From: Pseudomonas antarctica
GTDB taxonomy: Bacteria; Pseudomonadota; Gammaproteobacteria; Pseudomonadales; Pseudomonadaceae
Length of the DNA stretch: 64,000 nt
Reading direction: 5' to 3'
Assembly (NCBI RefSeq): GCF_001647715.1
Contig: NZ_CP015600.1
Location: forward strand, 3,658,001-3,722,000
How positions within the stretch are numbered: the first letter of the stretch is position 1; each line of letters starts with the position of its first letter. Below the pieces are notes generated by a model, which saw only the letters and a program-made list of their open reading frames with translations, did no database searches and was not told the DNA's origin. The translations under genes were made by a program, and so were the position numbers. Shown in pieces: positions 34,838 to 47,300 of this stretch.

Positions 34838-34878
34838 GCGGTATCCCAGGCAAACACACAAGTCAGAAACGCAGCTTA

Positions 34879-36432
34879 TCAGTCCGATGCGACCGTGCGC
34901 ATCACTGTCTCCCGGGGCAAATCAAACGCTTCAACGACTTGCACCACCAGGTCCATCTCCTGATTCAGCGCTTCGCGCTCCATGCGCTGGCGAATCACAC
35001 CTATCACCAATACCGACAAGGTGGTGATCGAAAAAGCCGGGCCGGAAAACGCCCGCACTCCCGTCACCAGCAACATCGCCGCCGCCAGCGCCTGGCCCAC
35101 CACCGGAATCGCCGTGGCCGCGCCGCGCCGCAGGATAAACCCGGTCAACCCCGCCAACGCCGTGCCGCTCAGCGCGGTGGTGGCCGAGCGGCCAATGTCG
35201 ATTCGATTGAACAACCCCTGCTCTTTTTGCGCGGCTGCCTTAAGTTCGGCGTCGAAGGCCTGCCGGTCGGCGCTGCTGAGTTTGCCTTTGTATTGCTCGA
35301 TCAGTTTTTCCGCGACCTGCGCCTCGATGTCCGCCAGGGCCACGGTTTCAAGCGGCTCATCGAACTTGATTCCAAGCTTTTGCGCCACATCTTCGGCGAT
35401 CTGTCGATAACTCACGCCATGGCCACGGGCGAGGTTCATAAAGCTGTCACCGCCCATACGCTGCAACTCGATGGCCAGTTTCAGCGGTTCGCGCACGCTG
35501 GCATCAATCGAAGCACTGCGCTTTTGCGCCATCAATTCGGCGAGAAACTTCAATTCTTCCGCACGCGCCTGCATCAGTGCCGGGAACAGTTGCGCGTCTT
35601 CCTCGGCAAAACGCACTTCACTGCTGCGCAGATCAGAGCGAATCAGGCCGCGCCGCTCCTGCAACAAGTCGGTGTACTGCACCACCGTCTTCAACTGCGG
35701 CCAGTAGGCGGCATGATCAAAGGTGGCCAGGTGCACATTGGTGACCTTGGCCTTGAGTGCCGGCGTGACATCAATCGCATAACGGCCAATGCAGCGCTCG
35801 GTATCCGGCTTGATAGCCAGCGCCCAGTCCTTGCTGGAGTGGCAATTGATCACGCGCCCCTTGAGCGGCGCCGACACTTCATCCCACGGGCTGGACGTAC
35901 AGATCGCCCCGCCCATCAGCAACAAATTGTTCAATGGCAGTTCGCGGGCGATCTCGGGACTGGCCAGCAAACTTTTGACCAGGATGCGTGCGCCGAGGGA
36001 ATGGCCGATCAGGTTGATGCGCCTTACTTGCAGCGATTCGGCGTGCAGGTAACTGGCCAACTCCGGCAATAAAGTCTTGGCCACTTCATCGACACGCGCC
36101 TCGACGCTTTTGTAATGATCAAGAAAATACGCAATCGCCTTGCCCACGCCCACAGTCGCCGCACCCAGGCCGCCGCCACCGAGCATCGAGGTGATCACAT
36201 CCTTGAAGGGGGCGAACAGGTTTTCCAGAAAATGCCCAGCCGGCCAGAATAGCATCAAGTTGGTCGAGCCTTCGATACCTGCCAGTTGCGCTTTGAAATT
36301 GCCCAGTTGCTGGCGGTTGAAGAAGGCCGAGTAACCGTGAACATAGAGATTGAGCACATCCCCCTGAGGCTCGCCGCACAGTAAGAACGTGGGTTTGCGG
36401 GTGCGGTGCATTTCATCCCACTGGTGTTGCAT
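34879..36432 (-). CDS. DUF726-type alpha/beta hydrolase with membrane segments
   Basis: This 517-residue protein has an alpha/beta hydrolase region in its first half (LNLYVHGYSAFFNRQQ, nucleophile GHSLGARI near residue 150, LLLMGGAIC), resembling DUF726/TMCO4 proteins. The second half is charged and helical. A glycine-rich hydrophobic region near residues 425-500 suggests two to three membrane spans. AGGAG lies upstream of the ATG at 36432. Substrate and role are unknown. Confidence 0.72.
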   Translation of the reverse strand: MQHQWDEMHRTRKPTFLLCGEPQGDVLNLYVHGYSAFFNRQQLGNFKAQLAGIEGSTNLMLFWPAGHFLENLFAPFKDVITSMLGGGGLGAATVGVGKAIAYFLDHYKSVEARVDEVAKTLLPELASYLHAESLQVRRINLIGHSLGARILVKSLLASPEIARELPLNNLLLMGGAICTSSPWDEVSAPLKGRVINCHSSKDWALAIKPDTERCIGRYAIDVTPALKAKVTNVHLATFDHAAYWPQLKTVVQYTDLLQERRGLIRSDLRSSEVRFAEEDAQLFPALMQARAEELKFLAELMAQKRSASIDASVREPLKLAIELQRMGGDSFMNLARGHGVSYRQIAEDVAQKLGIKFDEPLETVALADIEAQVAEKLIEQYKGKLSSADRQAFDAELKAAAQKEQGLFNRIDIGRSATTALSGTALAGLTGFILRRGAATAIPVVGQALAAAMLLVTGVRAFSGPAFSITTLSVLVIGVIRQRMEREALNQEMDLVVQVVEAFDLPRETVMRTVASD

Positions 36433-36514
36433 GGGCCGGTGACTCCTGGTGACGATGGACGGCGATAGTAACAAAGCATGACTGCAAGCAAGGTGAATCC
36501 TGACCGACGTGGGC

Positions 36515-37297
36515 TCAGAACAATGACGCGGCCCTGGATTTGGCCAGGTAGCGCGCCGGGGAATCCCCCAGGTTGCGACGAAACACCGAGGTAAAGGCGC
36601 TGGAACTGCTGAAACCCAGCGCTAACGCTACCTCGGTGATGGATGCACCATGACTGAGCCGTGCAGTGGCCTCCAGCAAGCAGACCTGCTGGCGCCAGGC
36701 CACAAACGTCATGCCGGTGCTGGTCTGAAAATGGCGGGTAAAGGTACGTCGACTCATGCTCGACCACTCAGCCATCTCGTCGAGGGACACGGTTTGCGCA
36801 GGCGCGTCCAGAAAGCGCTGGCAAGCACGGGCCAGGCGCGGCTCGGAGGGCAGCGGCGCACTGAGGGGCAATACCGGCATGCTGCCTATTTCATCGATCA
36901 GCAGCGTCAATACGCTATGCCGTCGGGCATCGGACGCTGCCGATGGGTCGATAGCCAATGCCGCTTCCAACAGATGCCGGAGCAGTGGCGACACCTCGAC
37001 TACCTGGCAGCGGTCGTGCAGCCCTGCCCGCTCGGCAGCTTGAGCATCGAGGTAGGTGTTTAGCATGACCACATCACCGCGCATGTGCATTTCATGGGCA
37101 ATGCCACCCGGCACCCAGATTGCCCGCTGCGGCGGCACCACCCAATTGCCCAGGTCGGTGAACATTTTCAGCGCGCCGGTGGAGGCATAGGCAAACTGCC
37201 CGCGCGGGTGTGTATGCCGCTCGAACACGGTGCCGGAGGGGTACGCACGCAGGGTGACCAGCGCGTCGGGGGCGTTGTCATCAAAGGTTGGAATCAT
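36515..37297 (-). CDS. AraC-family regulator
   Basis: This 260-residue regulator has a cupin sensor (VFERHTHPRGQFAYASTGALKMF) and a C-terminal AraC domain (VSLDEMAEWSSMSRRTFTRHF, ITEVALALGFSSSSAFTSVFRRNLG). It is divergent from the EamA transporter gene, with 99 bases between the starts, and is its probable regulator. No strong ribosome site is visible. Confidence 0.86.
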   Translation of the reverse strand: MIPTFDDNAPDALVTLRAYPSGTVFERHTHPRGQFAYASTGALKMFTDLGNWVVPPQRAIWVPGGIAHEMHMRGDVVMLNTYLDAQAAERAGLHDRCQVVEVSPLLRHLLEAALAIDPSAASDARRHSVLTLLIDEIGSMPVLPLSAPLPSEPRLARACQRFLDAPAQTVSLDEMAEWSSMSRRTFTRHFQTSTGMTFVAWRQQVCLLEATARLSHGASITEVALALGFSSSSAFTSVFRRNLGDSPARYLAKSRAASLF

Positions 37298-37396
37298 GGC
37301 CCGATATTGTCAAAAGATGACCCGACATAGCAAGCGGGCCATCCGCACGCGCCCTACCCTTCATGCCTTTGAAGCAGCGTGCTCAAAGGAATCGCC

Positions 37397-38293
37397 ATGC
37401 AAAAGAAACATCTGGCACTTGCCCTGCTGGTCACCCTGGTCTGGGGGCTGAACTTTCCCATCACCAAGCTGGGCCTGCGTGCCATCGACCCGTTCGTGCT
37501 GACAGGCATGCGCTTTGCCCTCGCCGCCTTGCCACTGGTGTTGTTCATACAGCGCCCCAGCGTTAAGTTCCGCTATGTGGCCGCCTACGGCATTATTTTC
37601 GGGCTGGGCATGTGGGGCGTGATCAACTATGGCATCCAGGCTGGCGTTAGCCCGGGAATCGCCTCGTTGATCATTCAGTGCAGCGTGTTTTTCACGCTGG
37701 GCTGGGGCTACCTGCTGTTCAGGGAAAAAATCCGCCGTGCACAATGGCTCTGCGCCGTTATGGCATTGATCGGGCTGGCGGGCATCATCTCTACCCAAGA
37801 AGGCGAGCATGCGGTAGTTGGGGTTTTGTTGATCGTGTTCAGTGCGTTGGCCTGGAGTATCGGTAACGTCATCATCAAGGCATCGGGCGTGAAGGAAATT
37901 TTCTCGTTCATGGTCTGGGCCAGCCTGTTTCCGCCAATCCCACTGTGGCTGATGGCCTGGTGGATGCACGGCAGCGCGGCGTTCGGCGGCTTGCCGGCCA
38001 GCCTCGACCTGACCGCCGGGTTGTCACTGCTGTTTCAGGTTTACCTGGCCACGCACTTCGCCTATTGGGGCTGGAATTCGCTGCTCAAGGCATACCCCGT
38101 GTCAACTGTGGCGCCGCTGTCGTTATTGATCCCGGTGTTCGGGATCACCAGTTCGATGCTGATACTCGGCGAGCGCATTTCCCCAGCCAATGGGCTGTTC
38201 ATCACCGTCATTATCATCGGCCTGGCTGTCGGGCTTTACCGTAAACCAGTGGTGCATGACGCCGCAAAAAAAACCGCCCTTTCGGGCGGTTGA
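37397..38293 (+). CDS. EamA/DMT-family exporter
   Basis: This 298-residue inner-membrane transporter has ten hydrophobic segments in two EamA repeats (ALALLVTLVWGLNFPITKLGL and VLLIVFSALAWSIGNVIIK). The start MQKKHLALA at 37397 has AAAGGA upstream. It looks like the O-acetylserine/cysteine exporter YdeD group, but the substrate is not settled. Its last codons (AKKTALSGG) are laid over a terminator serving the opposite strand. Confidence 0.85.
   Translation: MQKKHLALALLVTLVWGLNFPITKLGLRAIDPFVLTGMRFALAALPLVLFIQRPSVKFRYVAAYGIIFGLGMWGVINYGIQAGVSPGIASLIIQCSVFFTLGWGYLLFREKIRRAQWLCAVMALIGLAGIISTQEGEHAVVGVLLIVFSALAWSIGNVIIKASGVKEIFSFMVWASLFPPIPLWLMAWWMHGSAAFGGLPASLDLTAGLSLLFQVYLATHFAYWGWNSLLKAYPVSTVAPLSLLIPVFGITSSMLILGERISPANGLFITVIIIGLAVGLYRKPVVHDAAKKTALSGG
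38266..38291 (-). terminator. Rho-independent terminator of the autotransporter gene
   Basis: On the minus strand AACCGCCC-GAAA-GGGCGGTT is followed by a run of T (eight A on the plus strand at 38266-38273). It begins about 19 bases past the autotransporter stop. The same bases encode the last residues of the EamA gene on the plus strand. Confidence 0.85.
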
Positions 38294-38309
38294 AGGTGCT
38301 CGGCTTTGA

Positions 38310-41300
38310 TCAGAAACCGAGGGAGAAACTGATCGTCATCGCATGGTCCTTATCGTTTCGGGACAACTGCCCCGAATAGCCCAAGCCCAGCTTGCCGTTC
38401 TGACTGATCTGGTAATCGACGCCCGCTTCCACCACCGCGCTGTCTTTGGCGATCGGCACCCCTTGGGTGCTGAACGAACCACCGCCGTTGATAAAGCTCA
38501 GGTCGGCATCCGGCTTGGTGTCGCCAAAGACGTGACGCCAGCCGATGCTGCCACGTGGGGTGATTTTCGAGCCGTTGCCCAAGGTGAGGGTCTGGCCGAT
38601 GCGCACGCCCAAGGTCGAGAAGGTCACGTCTTGATCGGCATCACCACGCAGGGCTGCGGAACCGCCTTTCTCCTTGAGGGTGTCGCTGTCGTAGTTGACA
38701 TAGGCCAGGCCAGCGAAGGGTTCCACCACCACACTGCGGGTTTCAAGGGTGTAGCCCACTTCACCGAAGACTTGCGCGCTACGTGCCTTGTAGTCAGCTT
38801 TCAGGCGTTGACCTGCACCGCCAACGGCCACGTCGCGTTTGCTTTCGATGTCATGCCAGCTGTACGCCACGCCCATACGCGCGGCGAAGGCCTCCTGCTG
38901 ATAAGCGGTGTAGGCCATCAAGTGGTAGCTGTCGACGTCGGCACTGGAACTGCGGCGCTTGGCGTCCAGGTCGCTGCGGGTGTAGCCGGCCGCCATGCCG
39001 ACGCGCCAGGCGTCATCCACTTGCTTGTCGGTGCCGAGCAGGAAGCCGCTGAGGTTGCGGTCCAGTTTGGCGGTGTTGCTGTCGCCGCCCATGTGGCCCC
39101 ACGTACCGAGTACGCGCATCCAGCCGACCATCTCGCCATGGCAACCGGCGCTGCTCAGGCGATTTTCACTCGGCGCCAGGCTGTTGCGTGGGTCGTCTTC
39201 GCGGTAGCAGCCCGGTTGGCGCAGGCGCTCATTGACCGCGTCACGGATGTAACGCGAATCCTCAAGCAAAGCGCTGGCAGTGCTGGCGTGGATCTCACCG
39301 GACAAGCTGTCGAAGGCGGCGCGCGCCCCGGCTGCGTCCGAGGTAAGCAGCGCATTCTGCACCGCAGCGCCGCCTACAGCGGTACCGCTGTCCAACGCTG
39401 CCGCGACGCCGCGCTGGTTACTGGTGGCCGCCACACTGGCGTAGCTGACGCTGTTACGGCCGACCGCCAATGCCACTTGGGTCGGGCTGTAGTTCAGCGA
39501 GGTACTGAGGAACGCCAGGTTCTCCAGATTGGTGGTGCTGAAGGTGCCGTTTATCGCGCTGGCAGTCAGTAATGTGTAGGTCATCGGGCCGGCATACGGC
39601 ACCAGGTTGACCACATTCAAGCTGCCGCCCAGGTTCGCAGTGCCACCGACGGCCAGCGAGGTGGTCATCGAAGGCGTGATCACCAGGTTCAGCGCGCCAG
39701 TGCTGGCGTTAGTGAAGTTGCCGGCCACCGTCAGCTTGCCGCCATCCGGTGTGACGCTGCCGTTGTTGACCAACGAACCGACACTGCCGTTGCCGGTCAG
39801 GCCTGCGCCATTGGCGACTGTCACCTGCCCGCCGAACACGGTGCCCGGGTTGGCCGCGTTACCGACTTGCAGCACGCCCTCATCCACCGACGCGGTGCCG
39901 CTGAACGGCTGGTTGCCGGTGAGCAACAATGCACCCGCGCCCTGTTTGGAGAGGGTACCGGTGCCGGTCAAGGTGCCATTGAAGGTGCCGTTGAAGGTGC
40001 CGTTAGTGGGTTGGACAAACAGCAGTCGCGCATTGTTGAGGATGCGACCTTGCAAGCTGAGGGTGTTACCGGCCAGCGTACCGCCACTGACGGTAGTGCC
40101 GCCAGAGTAGGTATTGGCGCCGGTCAGCAACAAGGTGCCCGCGTCGAGTTTGTTGATCGCTCCAGCGCCCACGATTGGCGCGGCAATTTCTGTGGTAACA
40201 CCCGAGTTGACCCGCACCGCCGCCGTGCCGGTTGGCGACAAGGTCCCACCTGCACCGGCCGTCAGCGTGTAGCCAGGGTCGAGAAATTGCAGGCCGGTGA
40301 AGCTCTGATTACCGAGCACGGTGACGGTACCACCCTGCCCCGCGAATACAGCGAACTGGTTGTTCGACGCCTGAGCTTGGGTGCCCGTTGGATCGGTCCA
40401 GTTAGTGCCCGGGCCCCAGGTGCCGCTGCCGCCGGTGATAGTGCCATCCGGGTTGGTGGTGCCGCCGTTCCAGAACTGAATTTGCCCTGGCGTGGTCTGC
40501 ACCAACAGGTTGAGCTGGTTGGCCAACGACGTCTGCAGGCTCAGGTTACCCAGGCCGGCAGGTATCGAGCCGAAGGTCAGGCCGTTGTCGGTCAGGGCGC
40601 CACCGTAGCGGAACAGTTGATACACACCGATGCCAAAGCCACCGGCGTCAGTGACATTGAGTGTGCCATCGAGGACCAGGTTGCCTGCCACGTTCACCGC
40701 CGTGGTGGACGCACCTGGCGCACCCAGGGCGAAGTCCAACGCGGTGCCCGACGACAGCGCCAGCGAACCCACCGACAGCGGCGTCGCCGCCCCGGCCTTG
40801 AGGGTCGAGCCATCCGCCATGCTCACTGCACCGCCGAGGGTGCCGCTGCCCCCGAGGGTCGCGCCGCTGGCCACTTGCACCGCCGCACTGTTCAGCGTGC
40901 CGTTGACCAGCAGGCTGCCCGCGTTGACGTTGGTGTTGCCGGTCAGGGTGTTGTTGCCGGTCAACAGCAACGCGCCCGTGCCGGTTTTATTCAGTACGCC
41001 TGCGCCGGTGAGATTACCGGTGTAGGTGCCGTCGGCGCCCTGCTCGAAAGTCAGGGTCGCGTTGTTGGCAATCGCACCTTGCAGGCTGGTGGTGTTGCCG
41101 GTGGTGGTGCCGCCGTTGAGACTAGTACCCCCGCTGTAGGTGTTGGCGCCGGTCAGCAACAGCGCACCGTTGCCATTTTTCACCAGGCTGCCAGTGCCGC
41201 TGACTACGCCGTTAAGTGCCAGCGCGTTGCTGCCGGCCAGGGTCAGCGGGCCGCTCAGGTTGATGGCGTTGGCAAGTTGCAGGTCGGTGCTGCCGTCCAG

Positions 41301-44300
41301 ACTCGCAGCGCCGCCGACGGTCAGCGCGCCAGTGCCCAGCGCGGCGTTATTGCCGAGGACCAATTGACCGGCATTCAACCCCGTACCGCCGGTGTAAGTA
41401 TTGGCACCATTAAGCGTCAATGTCGCCGCGCCTTTTTTCAGCAGGCTACCGCTGCCACTGAACACACCATTGAGTGTCAGCGCGTTGCTGCCGCCGATGG
41501 CCAGCGCGCCATTGAGTATCGCAGCGTTGCCCAGCGAGACAGCCGCGTTGCTGTCCAGGGTGGTGCCATCAGCCGCAAGCAGCGCGCCAGTGCCCAGCGC
41601 GCTGTTATTGCCAACCACCAGCGTGCCGCCATTCAGCGCGGTGCCACCGGTGTAAGTGTTGGCACCGTTCAGCACCAACGTGCCGGTGTCTAGCTTGGCC
41701 AGAGTGCCGGCGCCGCCAAGGGTGACACCCAGCGTGGCGGTAACGTTCGGGTCGACGCGGATTGCCGTGTTGCCAGTGCCGCCATTGACCAGGTTAAGCG
41801 CACCCGCCGTACCGGACGCCAGGTTGTAGCCATCGGTGACAAACTGCAGGCCGGTGATGTTTTGCGTGCCATCCACCGTCACGTTACCCGCCGTACCTTG
41901 GAACACGGCGAAGCTGTTGTTCCAACCTCGATTGAGCGTGCCGTCAACGTTAGTCCAATTGCTGGTGCCAGCGCTCCAGGTGCCGTTACCGCCGTCGATG
42001 GCGCCGTTGCCGATCAGATTAGCGCCGTCCCAGAACTGCACCGTGGTGTTGGGCGCTGTGACCAGCAGGTTGACCTTATTGCTGACGGCCGTCTGCACTT
42101 GCACGTCGCTCGGGATCACACTGCCCGGCAGTGTGCCGATGGCCAGGCCATTATTGGTGAGTGCCCCGCCGTAGTTGATGATGTTGTAGACGCCGCTGCC
42201 AAAGCCGCCGATATCGGTGACGTTAAGCTTGCCGCCCAAAGTCAGATCGCCGCCGACATTCAGCAGCCCGCTGCCACCGCCCACGACTGGAACACCGAGA
42301 CCGACATCCAGGTTGGCATTATTGCCCAGTACCAGCGAGCCCACCGACAGCGCGCTGCCGGTGGCCAAGCCGATGTGCCCGCCGTCAGCCACCGTCACGG
42401 CACCCGCCAACGCACCCGTGCCGGTCAGTGTGGCGCCGTTATTCACCGCCACGCTGGCGCTGGCCAGCGAACCGCTGACATTCAGGCTGCCGCCATTGAC
42501 GTTGGCGGCGCCGCTGAGGCCATTGATGCCGCTCAGGTTGAGGACACCGGTGCCGTTTTTGTCCAGGTTGCCGGTACCGTTCAGCGTGCCCGCGAAGGTG
42601 TTATCGAGGTTGCTGCCACCCACCGCCAACGTACTGCCGCCCGCCACCTGAACCGCGCCGTTGCCGGCCAGGGTATTGAGGCTGGCATTGCCGCCCAGGT
42701 TAAGGCTGGCGCCGGTGCCGAGGTTGACGCCGGAGGTATTGCCCAGCGCAGCGTTGCCCACCGTGGTCACGCTGCCGCCGACCACGTTGAGAGGGCCGCT
42801 GAAGGTGTTGTTGCCGGTCAGCAGCAAGTCCGCTGCGCCGTTTTTGATCAGCGCCGCGTTGCCGGCCAGCACACCGGCCAGGGTCAGGCTGTTGTTACCG
42901 GCCACGGTCAGGTCGCCGTTAAGGTTGACAGCATTCGCCAGCACCAGCGGCGTGCTGTTGGCCAGCGTGCTTGCGTTGCTGACGGTCAAGCCGCCGGAGC
43001 CCAGGCCGGTCACGTTGCCCACCGTCAGCGTACCGCCGGCGAGAGTGGTGCCGCCGCTGTAGGTATTGGCGCCGTTGAGGATCAGGTTGGCACTGCCGTT
43101 CTTGACCAGCGAACCGGTGCCGCCGACCACACCGCCCAGGGTCAAGTCGTTGCTGCCAGCCACCGTCAGTGCAGCATTCAGTGTGGTGTTATTGGCCAGG
43201 GCCAGCGCGGTGCTGTTATCCAGCGTCGCCGCGCCGTTAACGGTCAAACCGCCAGTGCCAAGCGCCGAGCCGTTGCCCAAGGTCAACGAGCCTGCATTCA
43301 ACTGCGTGCCGCCGAGGTAGGCATTGCCGCCGTTAAGGGTCAGGTTGCCCGCCCCGCTTTTGGTCAGGCCACCGGCGCCGCTGACCAGCCCGTTGAGGGT
43401 CAGGTCGGCGCTGCCGAGAATGCCCAGGTTGCCTGCCAGGTTTACCGCATTGGCCAGGACCACTGCGTTGCCGGTATCAAGCGTGGTGCCCGCCGCCGCA
43501 TTCAATGCGCCGGTGCCCAAGGCACTGTTTGAAGCCAGGATCAGCCCACCCGCATTCAAGGCCACCGGGCCGAGGAAGGTGTTATTGCCGCCCAGGGTCA
43601 AATTGGCCAAGCCGTTTTTGATCAATCCGCCGACGCCGCCGATCACGCCATTGAGGGCCAGCGCGTTGCTGCCCGCCACGGTTGTGTTGCCGTTCAAGAG
43701 CACGGTATTGCCCAGTGCTATCGCGGCATTGCTGTCCAGTGTCGTACCGGCCGCCGTCGTCAACTGGCCGGAACCCAGCGCCGTGTTACTGCCGACCACC
43801 AGGGTGCCGCCATTGAGCGTGGTGCCACCGGAGTAGGTGTTGGCGCCGCCCAGCACCAGGGTGCCGGTGTCGAGTTTATTGAGGGTGCCAACGCCGTCGA
43901 TATTCACGCCGATGGTTGCCGTAGCGCCTGGATCAACCCGGATGGCGGTGTTGCCCGTGGTGCCATTGACGGCGGTCAATTGCGCACCGGTGCCGCTGAC
44001 CAGGTTGTAGCCGTCGGTGGCGAATTGCAGGCCGGTGAAGCGTTGTGGCCCCTGCACGGTGACCGTGCCCGCTGCGCCCTGGAACACCGCAAAGTCACCG
44101 ACCCATGGCTGATTAAGCGTGCCGCCGGCATTGGTCCAGTTGGTGCCCGCGCTGGTCCAGGTGCCGGTGCCGCCATCCACACTGCCGTTGGCAATGGTTT
44201 GGCTGCCATCCCAGAAACGAATGTTGCCCGTCGGCGCGGAAACCACCACGTTGACTTGGTTGCCGACGGAGGTCTGTACCACCAGGTCGCCCAAGGCATA

Positions 44301-47300
44301 ACCGGCCGGTACGCTGGCCACATCCAGGCCCAGGTTGGTCAGGCCACCGGTGTAATTGATCAGGCGATACACACCCACACCAAAGCCACCGGCATCCGTC
44401 ACGTTGAGGTTGCCGTCGAGGGTCAGGTTGCCGCCCACGTTGAGCAAGGAACTGGTGGACGGTGCATTCAATGCCACATCCAGATTGGCACCCGACGCCA
44501 ATACCAGAGAGCCGGCCGACAAGGTGTTGCCGCTGCTCAGGCCCAGGTGCCCGCCATTGTTGACATTCATAGCGTTCAACACTGACCCGGTGCCGGTCAG
44601 CGTACCGCCGCTGTTGATGTTGACCAGGTTGCTCGCCAGGGAGCCGCTGAGATTCAAGGTGCCGGCATTAATGGCCGTGTTACCGGTGATGCCATTGATA
44701 CCCGTGAGATTGAGCGTACCGCTGCCGACCTTGGTCAAACCGCCGCCGCCATTGAGGTCGCCACCAAAGGTGCTGGTGGCGTTGACGCCGCCCACGCTCA
44801 ACGTTGTGCCTGCGCCCACTTGAACAGAACCGCTGCCGGTCAGGGCGGCCAGGCTGGTGTCCACGCCGAGGTTGAGTGCGGCCCCGGCGCTGATGTTGGC
44901 GCCGGAGGTGTTGCCCAGCGCACCGGTACTGAGCGTGGTCACGCTGCCGGATACGACATTCACGCCACCGGTAAACGTGTTGTTGCCACTCAACGTCAGG
45001 TCTGACGGGCCATTTTTGATCAGGTTACCGGTACCACTGAGCACGCCGCTCAAGCTCACGTTGTTGTTGCCGGCGACGGTCAGGTCGGCGTTCAGCGCAA
45101 TGGCATTGCCCAGGCCAAAGGCCGCGCTGTTGTCCAGGGTCGACGCGCCGCCGACGGTCAACGCACCGCTGCCCAGGCCATTGGCGTTACCCAGGGTCAA
45201 TGTCCCGGCATTCAACGTGGTGCCGCCACTTAGGGTATTATTGCCGTTGAGGGTCAGGTTGGCCGCGCCGTTCTTGATCAACGGGCCGGCGCCGCTGAGT
45301 ACGCCGCCCAGGGTCAACGCATCGGTGCCGCCCACGGTCAGGCCTGCATTGAGAGCAACGTTGTTGCCTAGGGTGACGGCCGCATTGCTGTCCAACGTAG
45401 CGGCACCGCCGACGGTCAGGTTGCCCAGGCCCAGGGCCGAGTTGCTGCCGACGGTGAGGGTACCCGCGTTCAGCGTGGTACCGCCCAGGAAGCCGTTGTT
45501 GCCATTGAGGGTCAGGTTGGCCGCGCCCTCTTTGGTCAGGCTGCCTGCGCCATTCACAACGCCGCCGAGTGACAGGTCGGCCGTGCCGCCGATGCTGAGG
45601 TTCCCGGCAAGATTGAGCGCATTGGTCAGTGTGGCGGCCGTGTTGGCATCCAGGGCAGTGCCTGCCGCCGCATTCAATGCACCGCTACCCAGCGCGCCAG
45701 TGGCACCGACCACCAGCTTGCCGACATTCAGCGTGGTAGTGCCCAGATAAGTATTCGCGTGGTTGAGGACCAGGTCGGCTGCGCCGTTTTTGATCAAGCC
45801 GCCGACGCCACTCACCACGCCATTGAGGGTCAAGGCGTTGCTGCCGCCGAGTGTCAGGGTGCCGCCCAGGTTGATGTCATTGCCCAGGGCTGAGTCGGCG
45901 CTGGCATCCAGCGTAGTACCCGCCGCTGCGTTCAATGCACCGGAGCCCAGCGCAGTATTGGCGCCGACAATCAGTGAACCGCTGTTCAACGCGGTGGGGC
46001 CGCTGTAGGTGTTGGCACCGGTGAGGTTCAGGCTCGACGCGCCGTTTTTGATCAAGCCGCCCACACCGCCGATCACGCCACCCAGGGTCAGGGGGTTGGT
46101 GCCGTTGACGGTCAGGTTGGCGTTGAGGTTGATTGCATTGTTGGCCGTCAACCCCGCTGTGTTGCCCAGGCTGCTCGCCCCGGCCACGGTCAACGCGCCC
46201 GTGCCGAGCGCCGCACCGTTACCCAGGTTCAGGCCGCCGGCATTCAGGGTAACGCCACCCTGGAAGGTGTTGGCGCCATTGATGGTCAGCAGCCCTGCGC
46301 CGTTCTTGATCAACTGGTTGGTGCCACCGATCACGCCGCCCAGGGTCAGGTCGTTGGTGCCAGCCAGGGTCAGGTCGGCGTTGAGGTCGATGCCGTTGGC
46401 CAGGCTAATACCGGCCGCACTGTCCAGGGTACCTGCACCGCCGACAGTCAAGTTGCCGGTGCCGAGTGCGCTGTTAGTGTTGACGGTCAAAGTCCCGCCA
46501 TTGAGCACCGTGCCCGCCAGAAAGGTATTGGCGCCATTGATAATCAGGTTGGCCGCGCCGTTTTTAGTCAGGCCGCCTGTCCCACCGATCGCACCGTTCA
46601 ACGTCAGGTTGTTGCTGCCGCCCAGATTCAAGTTGCCGGAGACATTCACTGCATTGCCCACTGTCACCGCCCCGGTGGTATCCAGGGTAGTGTTGTTGGC
46701 GGTATTCAAGGTGCCGACCAGACCCAATGCGTTGTTGCTGCCCAGGATCAAAGCGCCCGCATTCAGCGTTGTATTTCCCAGCAAGCCGTTATTGCCGCTG
46801 AGGGTCAGGGCGCCGGTGCCGTTCTTGATCAGGCCACCGATGCCGTTGACGACACCTGTGAGAGTCATTGCCTGGCTGCCGCCGAGCGTCAGGTTGCCCG
46901 CCAGGTTGACGGCGTTGCCCAGAGAAACCCCGGTGGTAGCATCCAGTGTGGTGCCCGCCGCCGCATTCAAGGCACCCGTACCCAATGCGGTGTTGGAGCC
47001 TACCAACAAGGTGCCGCCATTCAATGCGGTAGGGCCTTGCTGGGTGTTGTTGCCGGACAGCGTCAGGGCCGCAGTGCCATTTTTGATGATACCGGCGGTT
47101 CCGGAGATTACGCCTGCCAGGGTCAACGGGTTACTGCCAACGGTGGTCAGGTTGGCGTTAAGGGTCACGTCGTTGTTCAACGTGCCGGCGGCAGTCGTGT
47201 CCAGGCTGGCGACACCGTTGACGCTCAAGGCCCCCGAACCCAGGGCGTTGGCACTGCCGAGGATCAAGCCACCCGCGCTCAAACTGGTAGGGCCGGTGTA

